DNA from: an uncultured Eubacteriales bacterium
GTDB taxonomy: Bacteria > Bacillota > Clostridia > Oscillospirales > Oscillospiraceae
Direction of reading: 5' to 3'
Assembly (NCBI GenBank): GCA_900553135.1
Contig: USCO01000021.1
Location: 1 to 23,601 of the forward strand
Length of the DNA stretch: 23,601 nucleotides
Shown: positions 1 to 7,220 of the stretch, in pieces
How positions within the stretch are numbered: position 1 is the stretch's first letter
Layout: each line of letters begins with the position of its first letter
The notes under the pieces: model-generated
The model's database searches: none
What the model was told of the DNA's origin: nothing
What the model saw: only the letters and a program-made list of their open reading frames with translations
Translations under genes and position numbers: made by a program

Positions 1-966
1 AAAAACAGAGTCTATACTATTGCGTTGGGGGATTATCCGGACCCAATCCTACAGGAGCTGATGACACGGTTTTTGAATTTCAACCGTTCAGTCAGTAACG
101 CGGATTATTTTGTGACCTATCATTGGGGACTCAGCAGCGGAGAGAGTGTTTTGCTGCGCATTTTTACAAAATTGTGGTACCTTCTTAGCGGAAATCCCTA
201 CGATGAGGAAAGCACCGGTAACATTACACCACGCGCGGCGAAAAAAGCAGCCCTGGCTAGCCGAGAAGAAATCATTGAAAATCGTACAGGAGACTGTGAT
301 TCGGTGATCCTCTTTTTGGATGAGGCGGATCTCTCCCTTCACCCGGAGTGGCAGCGGCTGTTTGTAGCCGTATTGGCGGAATATCTTCCCCGCCTGTACC
401 GGAACCCATATTACGAGGGAGCAGACAGCGGCTGCCGGGACATTCAGATCATTCTCACCACGCATTCGCCCCTGATGCTGGGGGACTTTCCCTCCTCCGC
501 TGTGCTCTACTTGAAAAAGGACAAGGGGGGCTGCGTTGCCGTGGAGTGCAGCGCACTCCAGCCCTTTGGACAGAACCTCTACACCCTTCTGAAGGACGGC
601 TTCTATCTGAAAAACGGAACCATCGGAGGATTGGCACAGAAGAAAATCAAGCAGGTGCTCGCGGATATCAACCGCATTCGTGAGATGCAGGAAGAGAAGC
701 GAGCGAAGGGCCTGTGCATGGATGATTCACAGATTGCGGAATGGAAGGCGTTATTGGAAGGTCATCAAGAAAAGACGGTCAAATACATTTCGGAAGGCAT
801 CCTGCGCAGCAAGCTGGAAGAGGAGATCTCCGTTGCCCTTGCCGCCATGATGGAAGGACGAGACCGGGAGAATAAAGAACGGAAAAAGCAGGCCCTGAAA
901 GAGGATATTGCCCGATTGCAGCGTCAGTTAGAGGAGCTGGAACGTGGAGAGGAGGAGCCGTCATGA
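1..966 (+). CDS. SMC/ABC-type AAA ATPase, PtuA-like (5' truncated)
   Basis: The reading frame is open from base 1, so the N-terminus, including any Walker A motif, lies outside the window; a TTG at 25 is only an in-frame codon. What remains is the C-terminal half of an ABC/SMC-like ATPase: a signature-type SSGES near nt 130-147, a Walker B stretch ending in LDEAD with the D-loop SLHP near nt 313-345, and an H-switch TTHSP near nt 457-471. A charged, probably coiled-coil tail (RLQRQLEELERG) ends the protein. These features fit AAA_15/AAA_21-type ATPases such as PtuA of Septu and OLD-like proteins. The stop codon overlaps the next gene's start by ATGA, so the two are translationally coupled. 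The partner HNH nuclease favours an anti-phage ATPase-nuclease pair. Base composition appears lower in GC than the genes further right, suggesting acquisition. Confidence 0.85.
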   Translation, partial: KNRVYTIALGDYPDPILQELMTRFLNFNRSVSNADYFVTYHWGLSSGESVLLRIFTKLWYLLSGNPYDEESTGNITPRAAKKAALASREEIIENRTGDCDSVILFLDEADLSLHPEWQRLFVAVLAEYLPRLYRNPYYEGADSGCRDIQIILTTHSPLMLGDFPSSAVLYLKKDKGGCVAVECSALQPFGQNLYTLLKDGFYLKNGTIGGLAQKKIKQVLADINRIREMQEEKRAKGLCMDDSQIAEWKALLEGHQEKTVKYISEGILRSKLEEEISVALAAMMEGRDRENKERKKQALKEDIARLQRQLEELERGEEEPS

Positions 967-2105
967 TCCGCATTCCGCCGCCCTGGAAGGGAGAACGGGC
1001 AGAAGAGATCTGGGCGTTGTATCGTTACCTGCTGTATCAGACGCTTCCATTTGAACCGGAAGACTATCTGCCCCGGGACAGTACCGGCGCTTACTACTAT
1101 AAAGATGGAGATCCCACAAAAGAGAAGGTCTATCCGGCCTCCCGTTCCTTCAAGCTCAGCAGTGACGGAGAGAAAATCCTTTCGGCGGCATCACAGCCTG
1201 CGCCCTCTACGCTGGAAGAGACCATCCAGTTGGCAAGCCCGGAGCTACATGATTATCTCTATGAAAATCATGCGGTCCAGCGGGAGCATCTCATAGAGCT
1301 GCTGACCACTCAGACCGATGAAAAAACCGTTCGAGCCAAGAAACTGGTGTTTCGAACAAATCCGGCGTTGGAAAAGCTTTTGTTGACGGAAGTGTTCAAC
1401 TATTCCGCCTTTAGCGCCAAAAGTCGGTTTCCGGAATTGGTGCGGATGATGGGGGTAGAGGTCTGTCCCTATTGCAACCGGAGTTTCACGACCACGGCAA
1501 AAATCCGCAAGGGAGAATACCACCGGCAAAATCAGGTGGACCATTACCGCGCCAAATCGAAATATCCCTGGTTTGCGCTGACACTGCCCAATTTCATCCC
1601 TGCCTGTGGAAATTGTAATCTGCGAAAGAGCGATACAGATGATTGCGTGCTGTATCCCTATACAGAGGGATTTGATGACAAGTATCATTTTCGCACGAAG
1701 CTGGTATCGGGACTGGGCTATTTGACAGGGGCGGACAGCGATCCGGAAGAATTTGAGGTGGAGATCGTGCCGTATCCCGGTGCGGCGCTGGACTGTGATC
1801 CGAATTATGAAAAACGAGTCAAGACCTCAATCGACAAATTTGGATTGGATGTATTGTATCGCGAAAGTCACAACGCTTATATCTGCAATATTTATGAGCA
1901 GCGGTATATCTTCGATGACGCCTATTTGGATTCTTTGATAAACAGCTTCCCTGATTTGTTTCAAAGCAGGGAGGAAGCGCGCAGTTTGCTTTATATGAGA
2001 CGCTATGACGGGGATTCCCTTGGCGCGTCTCCCTTGGCAAGACTGACCCACGACATTGATGAGGAGATCTCCAGGCTGCATGATGCACTGAACATGCGGA
2101 GATGA
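963..2105 (+). CDS. HNH endonuclease, PtuB-like (Septu-type effector)
   Basis: 380 aa. The core is an HNH/zinc nuclease module at about residues 165-225: CPYC at 168-171, VDHYRAKSKYP with D193-H194, N211 in the strand LPNFIPAC, and the second metal knuckle C215-x2-C218 followed by NLRKSD. This spacing (CxxC, DH, N, CxxC) matches HNH nucleases of the PtuB/retron-associated type. About 160 residues precede and 150 follow the core and contain no motif I recognise. The ATG overlaps the ATPase stop codon (ATGA at 963-966), and a terminator lies 45 nt after the stop, so this is the last gene of its operon. Inferred role: the DNA- or RNA-cutting effector of an ATPase-gated phage defence complex. An unrelated HNH partner of an OLD-like ATPase is the main alternative. 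Confidence 0.85.
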   Translation: MIRIPPPWKGERAEEIWALYRYLLYQTLPFEPEDYLPRDSTGAYYYKDGDPTKEKVYPASRSFKLSSDGEKILSAASQPAPSTLEETIQLASPELHDYLYENHAVQREHLIELLTTQTDEKTVRAKKLVFRTNPALEKLLLTEVFNYSAFSAKSRFPELVRMMGVEVCPYCNRSFTTTAKIRKGEYHRQNQVDHYRAKSKYPWFALTLPNFIPACGNCNLRKSDTDDCVLYPYTEGFDDKYHFRTKLVSGLGYLTGADSDPEEFEVEIVPYPGAALDCDPNYEKRVKTSIDKFGLDVLYRESHNAYICNIYEQRYIFDDAYLDSLINSFPDLFQSREEARSLLYMRRYDGDSLGASPLARLTHDIDEEISRLHDALNMRR

Positions 2106-2150
2106 TGTACCAAGGAGTGCTGTGATGGCGCAGCCCCGCGGCTGTGGCCG

Positions 2151-2187
2151 AAAATCCCCTCTGCATGATGCCGCAGAGGGGATTTTT
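2151..2187 (+). terminator. Rho-independent terminator after the ATPase/HNH operon
   Basis: Perfect 9-bp GC-rich stem CCCCTCTGC / GCAGAGGGG (2156-2164 and 2173-2181) with an 8-nt loop, extended by A-T pairs, followed by ATTTTT at 2182-2187. Correct orientation and distance to end the HNH transcript. Confidence 0.85.
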
Positions 2188-2222
2188 CTATTCCGGAGGA
2201 AAGCGAGACGGGAGGTCTATGA

Positions 2223-2258
2223 TAAAAAATTCCGCCCAGGAATATCCTGGGCGGAATT
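2223..2258 (-). terminator. Rho-independent terminator of the zinc-ribbon operon
   Basis: Perfect 14-bp inverted repeat, AATTCCGCCCAGGA with its complement (2228-2241 and 2245-2258), with an ATA loop. Read on the minus strand it is followed by TTTTTTA. It lies 24 nt downstream of the stop codon at 2282. Confidence 0.88.
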
Positions 2259-2281
2259 AAAATGGAAAATATGAGAAGAAT

Positions 2282-4675
2282 TTAAGCCCAAAAGTCCATT
2301 TCGCGGGCTGCCTCGCCGTCTGTTACCCGGACATAGCCAATGGGCTCCATGCTCTCGTCCAGGAGCAGATAGTAGAAAGGATGTTCCTCCGAAGCATGGC
2401 GGGCGGCATTGGGAAAATCCGTCATGGGCCTGCAGAACTGGGAAAGATAGGGGGAAGTGGCACGGCTCCAGATACTTTGCAGCATGACGGACTCCGAAAG
2501 AGAAGGCCCGCTGATCTGCCCGGTGGGCTCCACATACCAGGCCGCGCCGCAGCTGGTGATCTCCTGTTCAGAGAGCTGGGTAAACTGGGAGGAGGCGGGA
2601 TACCCCTGGGCCTGCTGCTGGTAGATGTCGGAGAAGTCGTAGCTGCAAAGGGTGAGCCGCATCCGCCATTGATGCTCGCTGACATGTTCCGGGCGACCCA
2701 CGAAATAGCCGCACAGGGTGGTAGGGTCCTGATAGAGCAGCAGCACAAAAATACCGTTGCTGTCCAGGGTATAGGTAGCGGAGGAGTGACCGCCCCGCTC
2801 GGTTCCCTGAGAGGCCACCAGCCAGGCCATGTGAAGACTGTCGGTCAGATAGGCGATCGGATCGTCGCCCAGATCGCAGGCAAAGCCCGCAAGGTTAAAA
2901 AACTCCATTTGGGGCACCAGACCCCGAAGCTGATCTTGGTCAAATACACACTGCCCCCGGCTGTTTTCCTCCAGATACAGCTCCACCGAGCCGGTGGCGG
3001 TCAGGGTGGTGCTGGCAGAGGTACCTTCGTTTCCTGCCTCTCCCTTGCTATTCAGGTAGGTATAGCCCAGCAGCTGGTAGTCCCCGTCCAGCAGCAGGAA
3101 GCACCGCCAGCGGTCGGCCCGGGGCAGCCGGTCCTGAAGCCGGTCGATAGAGCGGCAGAGCTTCTCCACCCAGGGGGAGTTCAGCTGGGACCAAAGGTGG
3201 TAGCGCTGGGCGTCGTCCTCCTCCAGGTTGGGGCTGCGGCCGGTGTTGTAGCCCACCAGAATCCACTCCGCACCGCAGCTGTCCAGCTCCGAAGGGGAGA
3301 TATAATGGGAGAAGGTATCCTGCTGGCTGCTGGAAAAGGCCTCCAACTGCTCCTCAAACAGGTCGGTGAAGTCGTAATCACACAGAGTTACCTCCAGCCG
3401 CCAGACACCCTCCGAGACCTCCTCCGGCACGCCGATGCCATAGCCCATAAGGTGGGTGTTTTCGTCATAGATCAGCAGGCACTGGAGACTGTTGGGGTCC
3501 TCTTCCGGGTTGAAGCTGCCTGATTCATTCTGGCTGCCCCGTTCCCCGTGGGAAGAAATGAGAGCGGCCATTTGGTAGCTATTCAGCAGGTAGGGCTCGA
3601 TCTCGTTGCCCATGTTGGGCACGCCGTCAAAATTGATGCACTCCGCGGAAGGAAAGAAGTCCTGTACCAGCTCTGCCGTTACCTCGCACGCGCCGTTTTC
3701 GTCCGCCTGCATGTCAAAGGGGACCGTAGTCTGGTCGGAGGGCGTGGTGACGTGGACATCCTGGTTGGAGCCCCCAAGGCTGGGGAGAAGGCCGCCCACG
3801 GAGTCCCCGGCGGCGGTCTGGGAACCGCCCCCAATCAGCCGGGGCAGAAGCAGCCCTGCCGCGCCGCCCAGCACCAGCACCACCAGCAGAGCGGGCAGCA
3901 GCTTTTTCCAGCGCCCCGCCCCTGCACCGGCCTGGCGGCGTTCTGCTTTGAGCCGGGCCTTTTCGGCCTTGGCCGCCTGTTGGGCGGCCTTTTTTTGTTC
4001 CGCTTCCAGCCGGGCGGCCTCCCGAAGCTGGGCCTGTTTGGCTTCCTCTTCCTGGGCCAGCCGGGCCTCGGTCTCCAGCCGGGCGGGGTCGGCGTACCGG
4101 GCGGCCTGGCTGCGGCTTCCTCCGCAGCGGTGGCAGTTGGCCTCACCGGAGCGGTTCACCCCTCCGCAGGGGCAGTACCAAAGGTCCTCCACTTCCCGGT
4201 AGGCGTAGCGGCATTTGGGAATCCGACCCTGAGCCTGGGCGCACTGGGCCGGGTCGGCCACCGCCTCTTCCAGCGGTGTAAAGGCGGGGAGCAGCACCGC
4301 CTTGGTCCCCTGGGGCGCCTCCCAGGTCCTGCCGCCGGAAAAGGCGGCGGAGAGGAGGGACACCGTACAACGGGTGCTGCCGCTGAGGGGCAGGGGAATG
4401 GCGGTATAGGCGCCGAAGGTATTTCCCCGCCGGACCTGAAGGCCAGCGTAGCAGAATTCCACAGTATTTTGGACGGCGCCGGTCTCGTCCAGACACGCTA
4501 CCTGAACCCGCAGGGTGGTGAGAAGTTCCGGGGAGATGCTCTTAAACTTGAGCTGGGCCACCAGGCGGGGATTTTGGGTGTCTTCCAGCAGCGCTCCCGC
4601 CGCCAGCACCACCGGAGCGGCAGCGGTATATTGCCGGGGAGTCAGGCGGAAGCGCTGGATGTAACGTTCAGCCAT
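2282..4675 (-). CDS. Zinc-ribbon, coiled-coil, single-TM protein with duplicated ectodomain
   Basis: 797 aa; ATG at 4675 preceded by AGGAGG five bases upstream. Order of parts: an N-terminal region of about 155 residues without a recognised fold; a zinc finger at 166-185 (W-Y-C168-P-C170, N174, C181-x2-C184, RanBP2/double-zinc-ribbon-like but with CxC instead of CxxC in the first knuckle); an Ala/Glu/Lys/Arg-rich helix at about 195-249; a single transmembrane segment at about 258-281; a Gly/Ser/Thr-rich spacer; and two tandem homologous units at about 328-542 and 573-785. Both units contain a W-R-[LM]-x-[VL]-T-L-C-x-Y-D-F-[TS]-D block and an S-C-G-A-x-W block, with a further shared Cys. The topology suggests a cytosolic zinc ribbon and an outward-facing duplicated domain, so a sensor or envelope role is possible but not established. 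It is the second gene of an operon, 12 nt after the membrane protein gene. Confidence 0.85.
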   Translation of the reverse strand: MAERYIQRFRLTPRQYTAAAPVVLAAGALLEDTQNPRLVAQLKFKSISPELLTTLRVQVACLDETGAVQNTVEFCYAGLQVRRGNTFGAYTAIPLPLSGSTRCTVSLLSAAFSGGRTWEAPQGTKAVLLPAFTPLEEAVADPAQCAQAQGRIPKCRYAYREVEDLWYCPCGGVNRSGEANCHRCGGSRSQAARYADPARLETEARLAQEEEAKQAQLREAARLEAEQKKAAQQAAKAEKARLKAERRQAGAGAGRWKKLLPALLVVLVLGGAAGLLLPRLIGGGSQTAAGDSVGGLLPSLGGSNQDVHVTTPSDQTTVPFDMQADENGACEVTAELVQDFFPSAECINFDGVPNMGNEIEPYLLNSYQMAALISSHGERGSQNESGSFNPEEDPNSLQCLLIYDENTHLMGYGIGVPEEVSEGVWRLEVTLCDYDFTDLFEEQLEAFSSSQQDTFSHYISPSELDSCGAEWILVGYNTGRSPNLEEDDAQRYHLWSQLNSPWVEKLCRSIDRLQDRLPRADRWRCFLLLDGDYQLLGYTYLNSKGEAGNEGTSASTTLTATGSVELYLEENSRGQCVFDQDQLRGLVPQMEFFNLAGFACDLGDDPIAYLTDSLHMAWLVASQGTERGGHSSATYTLDSNGIFVLLLYQDPTTLCGYFVGRPEHVSEHQWRMRLTLCSYDFSDIYQQQAQGYPASSQFTQLSEQEITSCGAAWYVEPTGQISGPSLSESVMLQSIWSRATSPYLSQFCRPMTDFPNAARHASEEHPFYYLLLDESMEPIGYVRVTDGEAAREMDFWA

Positions 4676-4687
4676 GGCAGCCTCCTA

Positions 4688-6331
4688 TCACAGCTCGGGC
4701 AGGTCGTCGGGATTTTCCTCTGCCTGCGGGGCCGCCGCGGACTGGGTCTGCTTGGGGTCCTCCGTCTGGGGCGCGGCGGATGCCGCAGGGGCGGCGGACA
4801 GACCGTGGGTCTTGATTTCCCGGATGTCCGAGGTGATCTGGCCAAAGGCGTACAGGGGCCAGGAGCCCACCGCCAAAATCACGGAGGACAGCATACCAAC
4901 CAGTCCCATGAGGATCAGCTCGGTGCCCTCCATATCGCTGAGATCCACCAGAGCCAGCAGGAAGGTGAGAACGCCCAACGCGGCCACGACGGCGAAGAGC
5001 AGGAAGGCGATCAGGCACAGTACCCCGTAGATCTTGGCCAGCATTTTCAGGCTGCTGCCCACATCGCCGTAAAAGCGCTGAATGATACCGGTGAGGCCTT
5101 TGGCGTAGGTCTGGCCGTGGAGCTGACTCTTCCGGGGAGCGGCCAGCCGGGCTTCCATACCCAGGTTCAACAGGAGCAGCGCCACCGGGGTCAGCAGGGC
5201 CAGCACCAAATGAATGAGAACATCGCCGCTGAGCTCGGGGTGCTCCTCCCGGAGCAGATACTTCCACAGGAGCATCAGGATCTGGACGAGAGCCACGGCC
5301 CCGGCGGCCAGGTTCAGCACCGGCACCTGCAGGGGAGCGGGCAGCTTTTCCGGGACCCGGTTCCAGGACAGCCCAATGCTAGCCGCCAGCATCAGCACCG
5401 CGGGGAGCAGAGCCAGCAGCAGATCGGTGGTGGTGAGGAAGTTGGTCATGCGGTAGTAGTAGAGACCATCGGCCACCAGCAGGATGATGGCGGCCAGAGC
5501 CCGTCTGTCCCGGCCCTCCTTCACCAGCAGCAGCCCGCCGGCCACCGGCACCACCAGGGCCCAAAGCAGGGCGATGGGAGTGAAGTAGTTGTGCCCCTGC
5601 AGGATGGACCAGAAGAAGTCCACCAGATTGAGCAGCATCAGGATGGCGGCCGCCGTGACCAAGGGACCCTGGCCGGGGACAGACTTCACTCGGGCGGGGC
5701 GCTCCTTGGGCTGCGCGGTGCGGTCCACCATCTGGGCCTTGACGCACAGGTTCAGCAGCACCGCCCCGGCGGCCAGAGCCAGGGAGAGGGCCACCATGCC
5801 CGCGGCGTCAACGGTGGGGATCTTTTCCCAGCTGCTGGAGAACAGGCTGCTTTCGTCGTAGACCCGATAACGCTGTTCCATAATGCTGAAGCTGGAAATG
5901 GCGTAGAGAAGCTCCAGCACCACAGAGACCAGATTCAGCACCGGCATCCGGAAGGACTCCGGCAAAAAGCTGGGGGCCCGGTTGAAGCCAAACCCGGCGG
6001 CGGAAAGGGCGGTCAGCAGCAGGCCGGCGGCCAGAATCAGCTTGTCATCCATAGAGGCCGCGGCAGCCACGGTCAGCAGCACCAGAGCCGCAAACCAGGT
6101 CTGGCCGCTGGCACTCTTCCGCCCTGCCAGCATCAGAACGCCCGCCGCAATGGCGCAGATGCACATGACCCCCGGTATGGGGTACTGGCGGTAGATGCCC
6201 AGCTGAGCCACTTCAGACAAAACCGCGCCCAGGATTCCCAATACGATCCATACCACGGCGGTAACCAGGTACAGCGTGCGCTCCGTTTTGGGGAGTCCAC
6301 AGATTTTTATGGTGTTTTTCTTGTGTTCCAC
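4688..6331 (-). CDS. Polytopic membrane protein with internally duplicated TM unit
   Basis: 547 aa from a GTG at 6331, chosen because GGGAGG sits eight bases upstream; the frame stays open to 6856 but that extension lacks a ribosome binding site and is translated from pyrimidine-rich non-coding DNA. The protein has about a dozen hydrophobic segments. Two halves are homologous with an offset of 207 residues: N117-R-A-P with PVLNL at 130-134, and N324-R-V-P with PVLNL at 337-341. Each is followed by a helix ending in LLNL and a positively charged stretch. After residue 400 comes a different segment (KMLAKIYGV, then two TM helices ending in YAFGQI) that resembles small two-TM proteins often seen in Clostridia, and an Ala/Pro/Gln/Glu-rich tail. 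First gene of an operon with the zinc-ribbon protein; function unknown, perhaps its membrane partner. Confidence 0.78.
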   Translation of the reverse strand: MEHKKNTIKICGLPKTERTLYLVTAVVWIVLGILGAVLSEVAQLGIYRQYPIPGVMCICAIAAGVLMLAGRKSASGQTWFAALVLLTVAAAASMDDKLILAAGLLLTALSAAGFGFNRAPSFLPESFRMPVLNLVSVVLELLYAISSFSIMEQRYRVYDESSLFSSSWEKIPTVDAAGMVALSLALAAGAVLLNLCVKAQMVDRTAQPKERPARVKSVPGQGPLVTAAAILMLLNLVDFFWSILQGHNYFTPIALLWALVVPVAGGLLLVKEGRDRRALAAIILLVADGLYYYRMTNFLTTTDLLLALLPAVLMLAASIGLSWNRVPEKLPAPLQVPVLNLAAGAVALVQILMLLWKYLLREEHPELSGDVLIHLVLALLTPVALLLLNLGMEARLAAPRKSQLHGQTYAKGLTGIIQRFYGDVGSSLKMLAKIYGVLCLIAFLLFAVVAALGVLTFLLALVDLSDMEGTELILMGLVGMLSSVILAVGSWPLYAFGQITSDIREIKTHGLSAAPAASAAPQTEDPKQTQSAAAPQAEENPDDLPEL

Positions 6332-6425
6332 AGAGTTTTCCTCCCTCTCTTTCCCCTCAGCCGGCCTGCCTTTGGGACAAAATCTGCGCTGGAGCAGCAG
6401 ACCTGCTGAAAGGGCATTTAATGTT

Positions 6426-6434
6426 AGTATAGCA
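6426..6434 (-). promoter_or_regulatory. Candidate extended -10 promoter for the membrane/zinc-ribbon operon
   Basis: On the minus strand the sequence reads TGCTATACT, an extended -10 (TG-n-TATACT), about 95 bases upstream of the GTG start. No convincing -35 box is seen at 17 nt (TGGAAA). Confidence 0.4.
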
Positions 6435-7017
6435 GGTGAAAAATTGCTTTCCATATGCTGCAAGCATAGTATAGATCCTTCCTGGCCGGGGATCGTCCTC
6501 CTCCGGTGTAGGTGAGTTGAATGCCGTGGATCAAGAAACCAAAAAGAACGACAAAAGGAGAAAATATGTTTGATAACAGAGAGGCGTTCCCGTGGCCGGA
6601 AGAACGAAAGGGTCAGGAAAATAAATGCAGGATGGCATGAAAGAATTTCCAAAAAGAGGGATGGAGAGGGTTCGCGGACAGAAAAAAGGAAGAAGCAAAG
6701 AAAAAACAGAGAACTATACAAAAAGAACAAAGAGCACAAAAAAGAATGGGGCGCGTTTGTTATAAAAGAACAAATAGGGGCGGGGGACATGGAAAAAATG
6801 GGTTTGCACATTGAAAAATTGAAATTTACCCGGAAAGAGGGCGAAATGGAGAACATAATTCTCTAATTTACCAGCATAAAGCGGTAAAACAAAATGAAAA
6901 ACCCCAAAAGAAAAAGACGTTTTCCAAAAAAGAACACCTGGAAGAAAAAGAGAGAGAAATTTATGGAAAGTAGCTGGAATTGACATCAAGATTTGCAAAA
7001 TAAGTCAAAAATGAAAT

Positions 7018-7032
7018 TTGTCATCTTGACAA
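7018..7032. promoter_or_regulatory. 15-bp palindrome, candidate operator
   Basis: TTGTCA-TCT-TGACAA is a perfect 6-3-6 inverted repeat. Its right arm overlaps a TTGACA hexamer at 7026-7031. It lies about 190 bases upstream of the first sialidase-like gene, where a repressor or activator could act. The binding protein is unknown. Confidence 0.35.
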
Positions 7033-7033
7033 C

Positions 7034-7062
7034 TTGCACAAAAAACAAATTTTTGCTAGATA
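7034..7062 (+). promoter_or_regulatory. Weak candidate promoter for the sialidase-like operon
   Basis: TTGCAC (7034-7039), 17-nt spacer, TAGATA (7057-7062) preceded by TG as in an extended -10. A TATAAA follows at 7061. The match is modest, and the TTGACA at 7026 has no good -10 at normal spacing, so the true start site may lie elsewhere. Confidence 0.28.
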
Positions 7063-7220
7063 TAAAAGTAGTTAGATAGATGGGAAATTCAATGGGTTTG
7101 AACAAAACTGGATGGGTGAAAAAATGAAAAATGTGTGGAAGTCCGGATGGAGACAGGAGGAGGGAAAAAGAAAACTGAGACAGAGCCACACAAAATTAAT
7201 AGAGAAGGAGAGATTATCCA

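Larger units (their letters stand above)
6560..7220. other. Long purine-skewed non-coding region upstream of the sialidase-like operon
   Basis: About 660 nt without a credible gene. The plus strand is dominated by A and G in long purine tracts, and short frames here encode only Lys/Arg/Glu-rich (plus) or Phe/Leu/Ser-rich (minus) sequences without ribosome binding sites. It holds a small inverted repeat TTTACC/GGTAAA (6867-6872 and 6883-6888), two TTGACA hexamers at 6980 and 7026, and a 15-bp palindrome. It could be a long unstructured 5' leader, a regulatory spacer, or a decayed gene. The AAGGAG ribosome binding site of the next gene ends the region. Confidence 0.6.

Noticed and set aside
3548..6409. 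953-codon open frame on the plus strand
   Set aside because: It is antisense to two well-supported minus-strand genes with ribosome binding sites, TM segments and domain motifs; its translation is low-complexity Gln/Gly/His-rich, typical of a GC-rich shadow frame.
6332..6856. N-terminal extension of the 547-aa membrane protein to 6856
   Set aside because: The extension translates a pyrimidine-rich non-coding strand into Phe/Leu/Ser-rich sequence and has no ribosome binding site; the GTG at 6331 has GGGAGG.
6570..6866. 98-codon Lys/Arg/Glu-rich frame on the plus strand
   Set aside because: Composition simply reflects the purine skew; no ribosome binding site and no motif.
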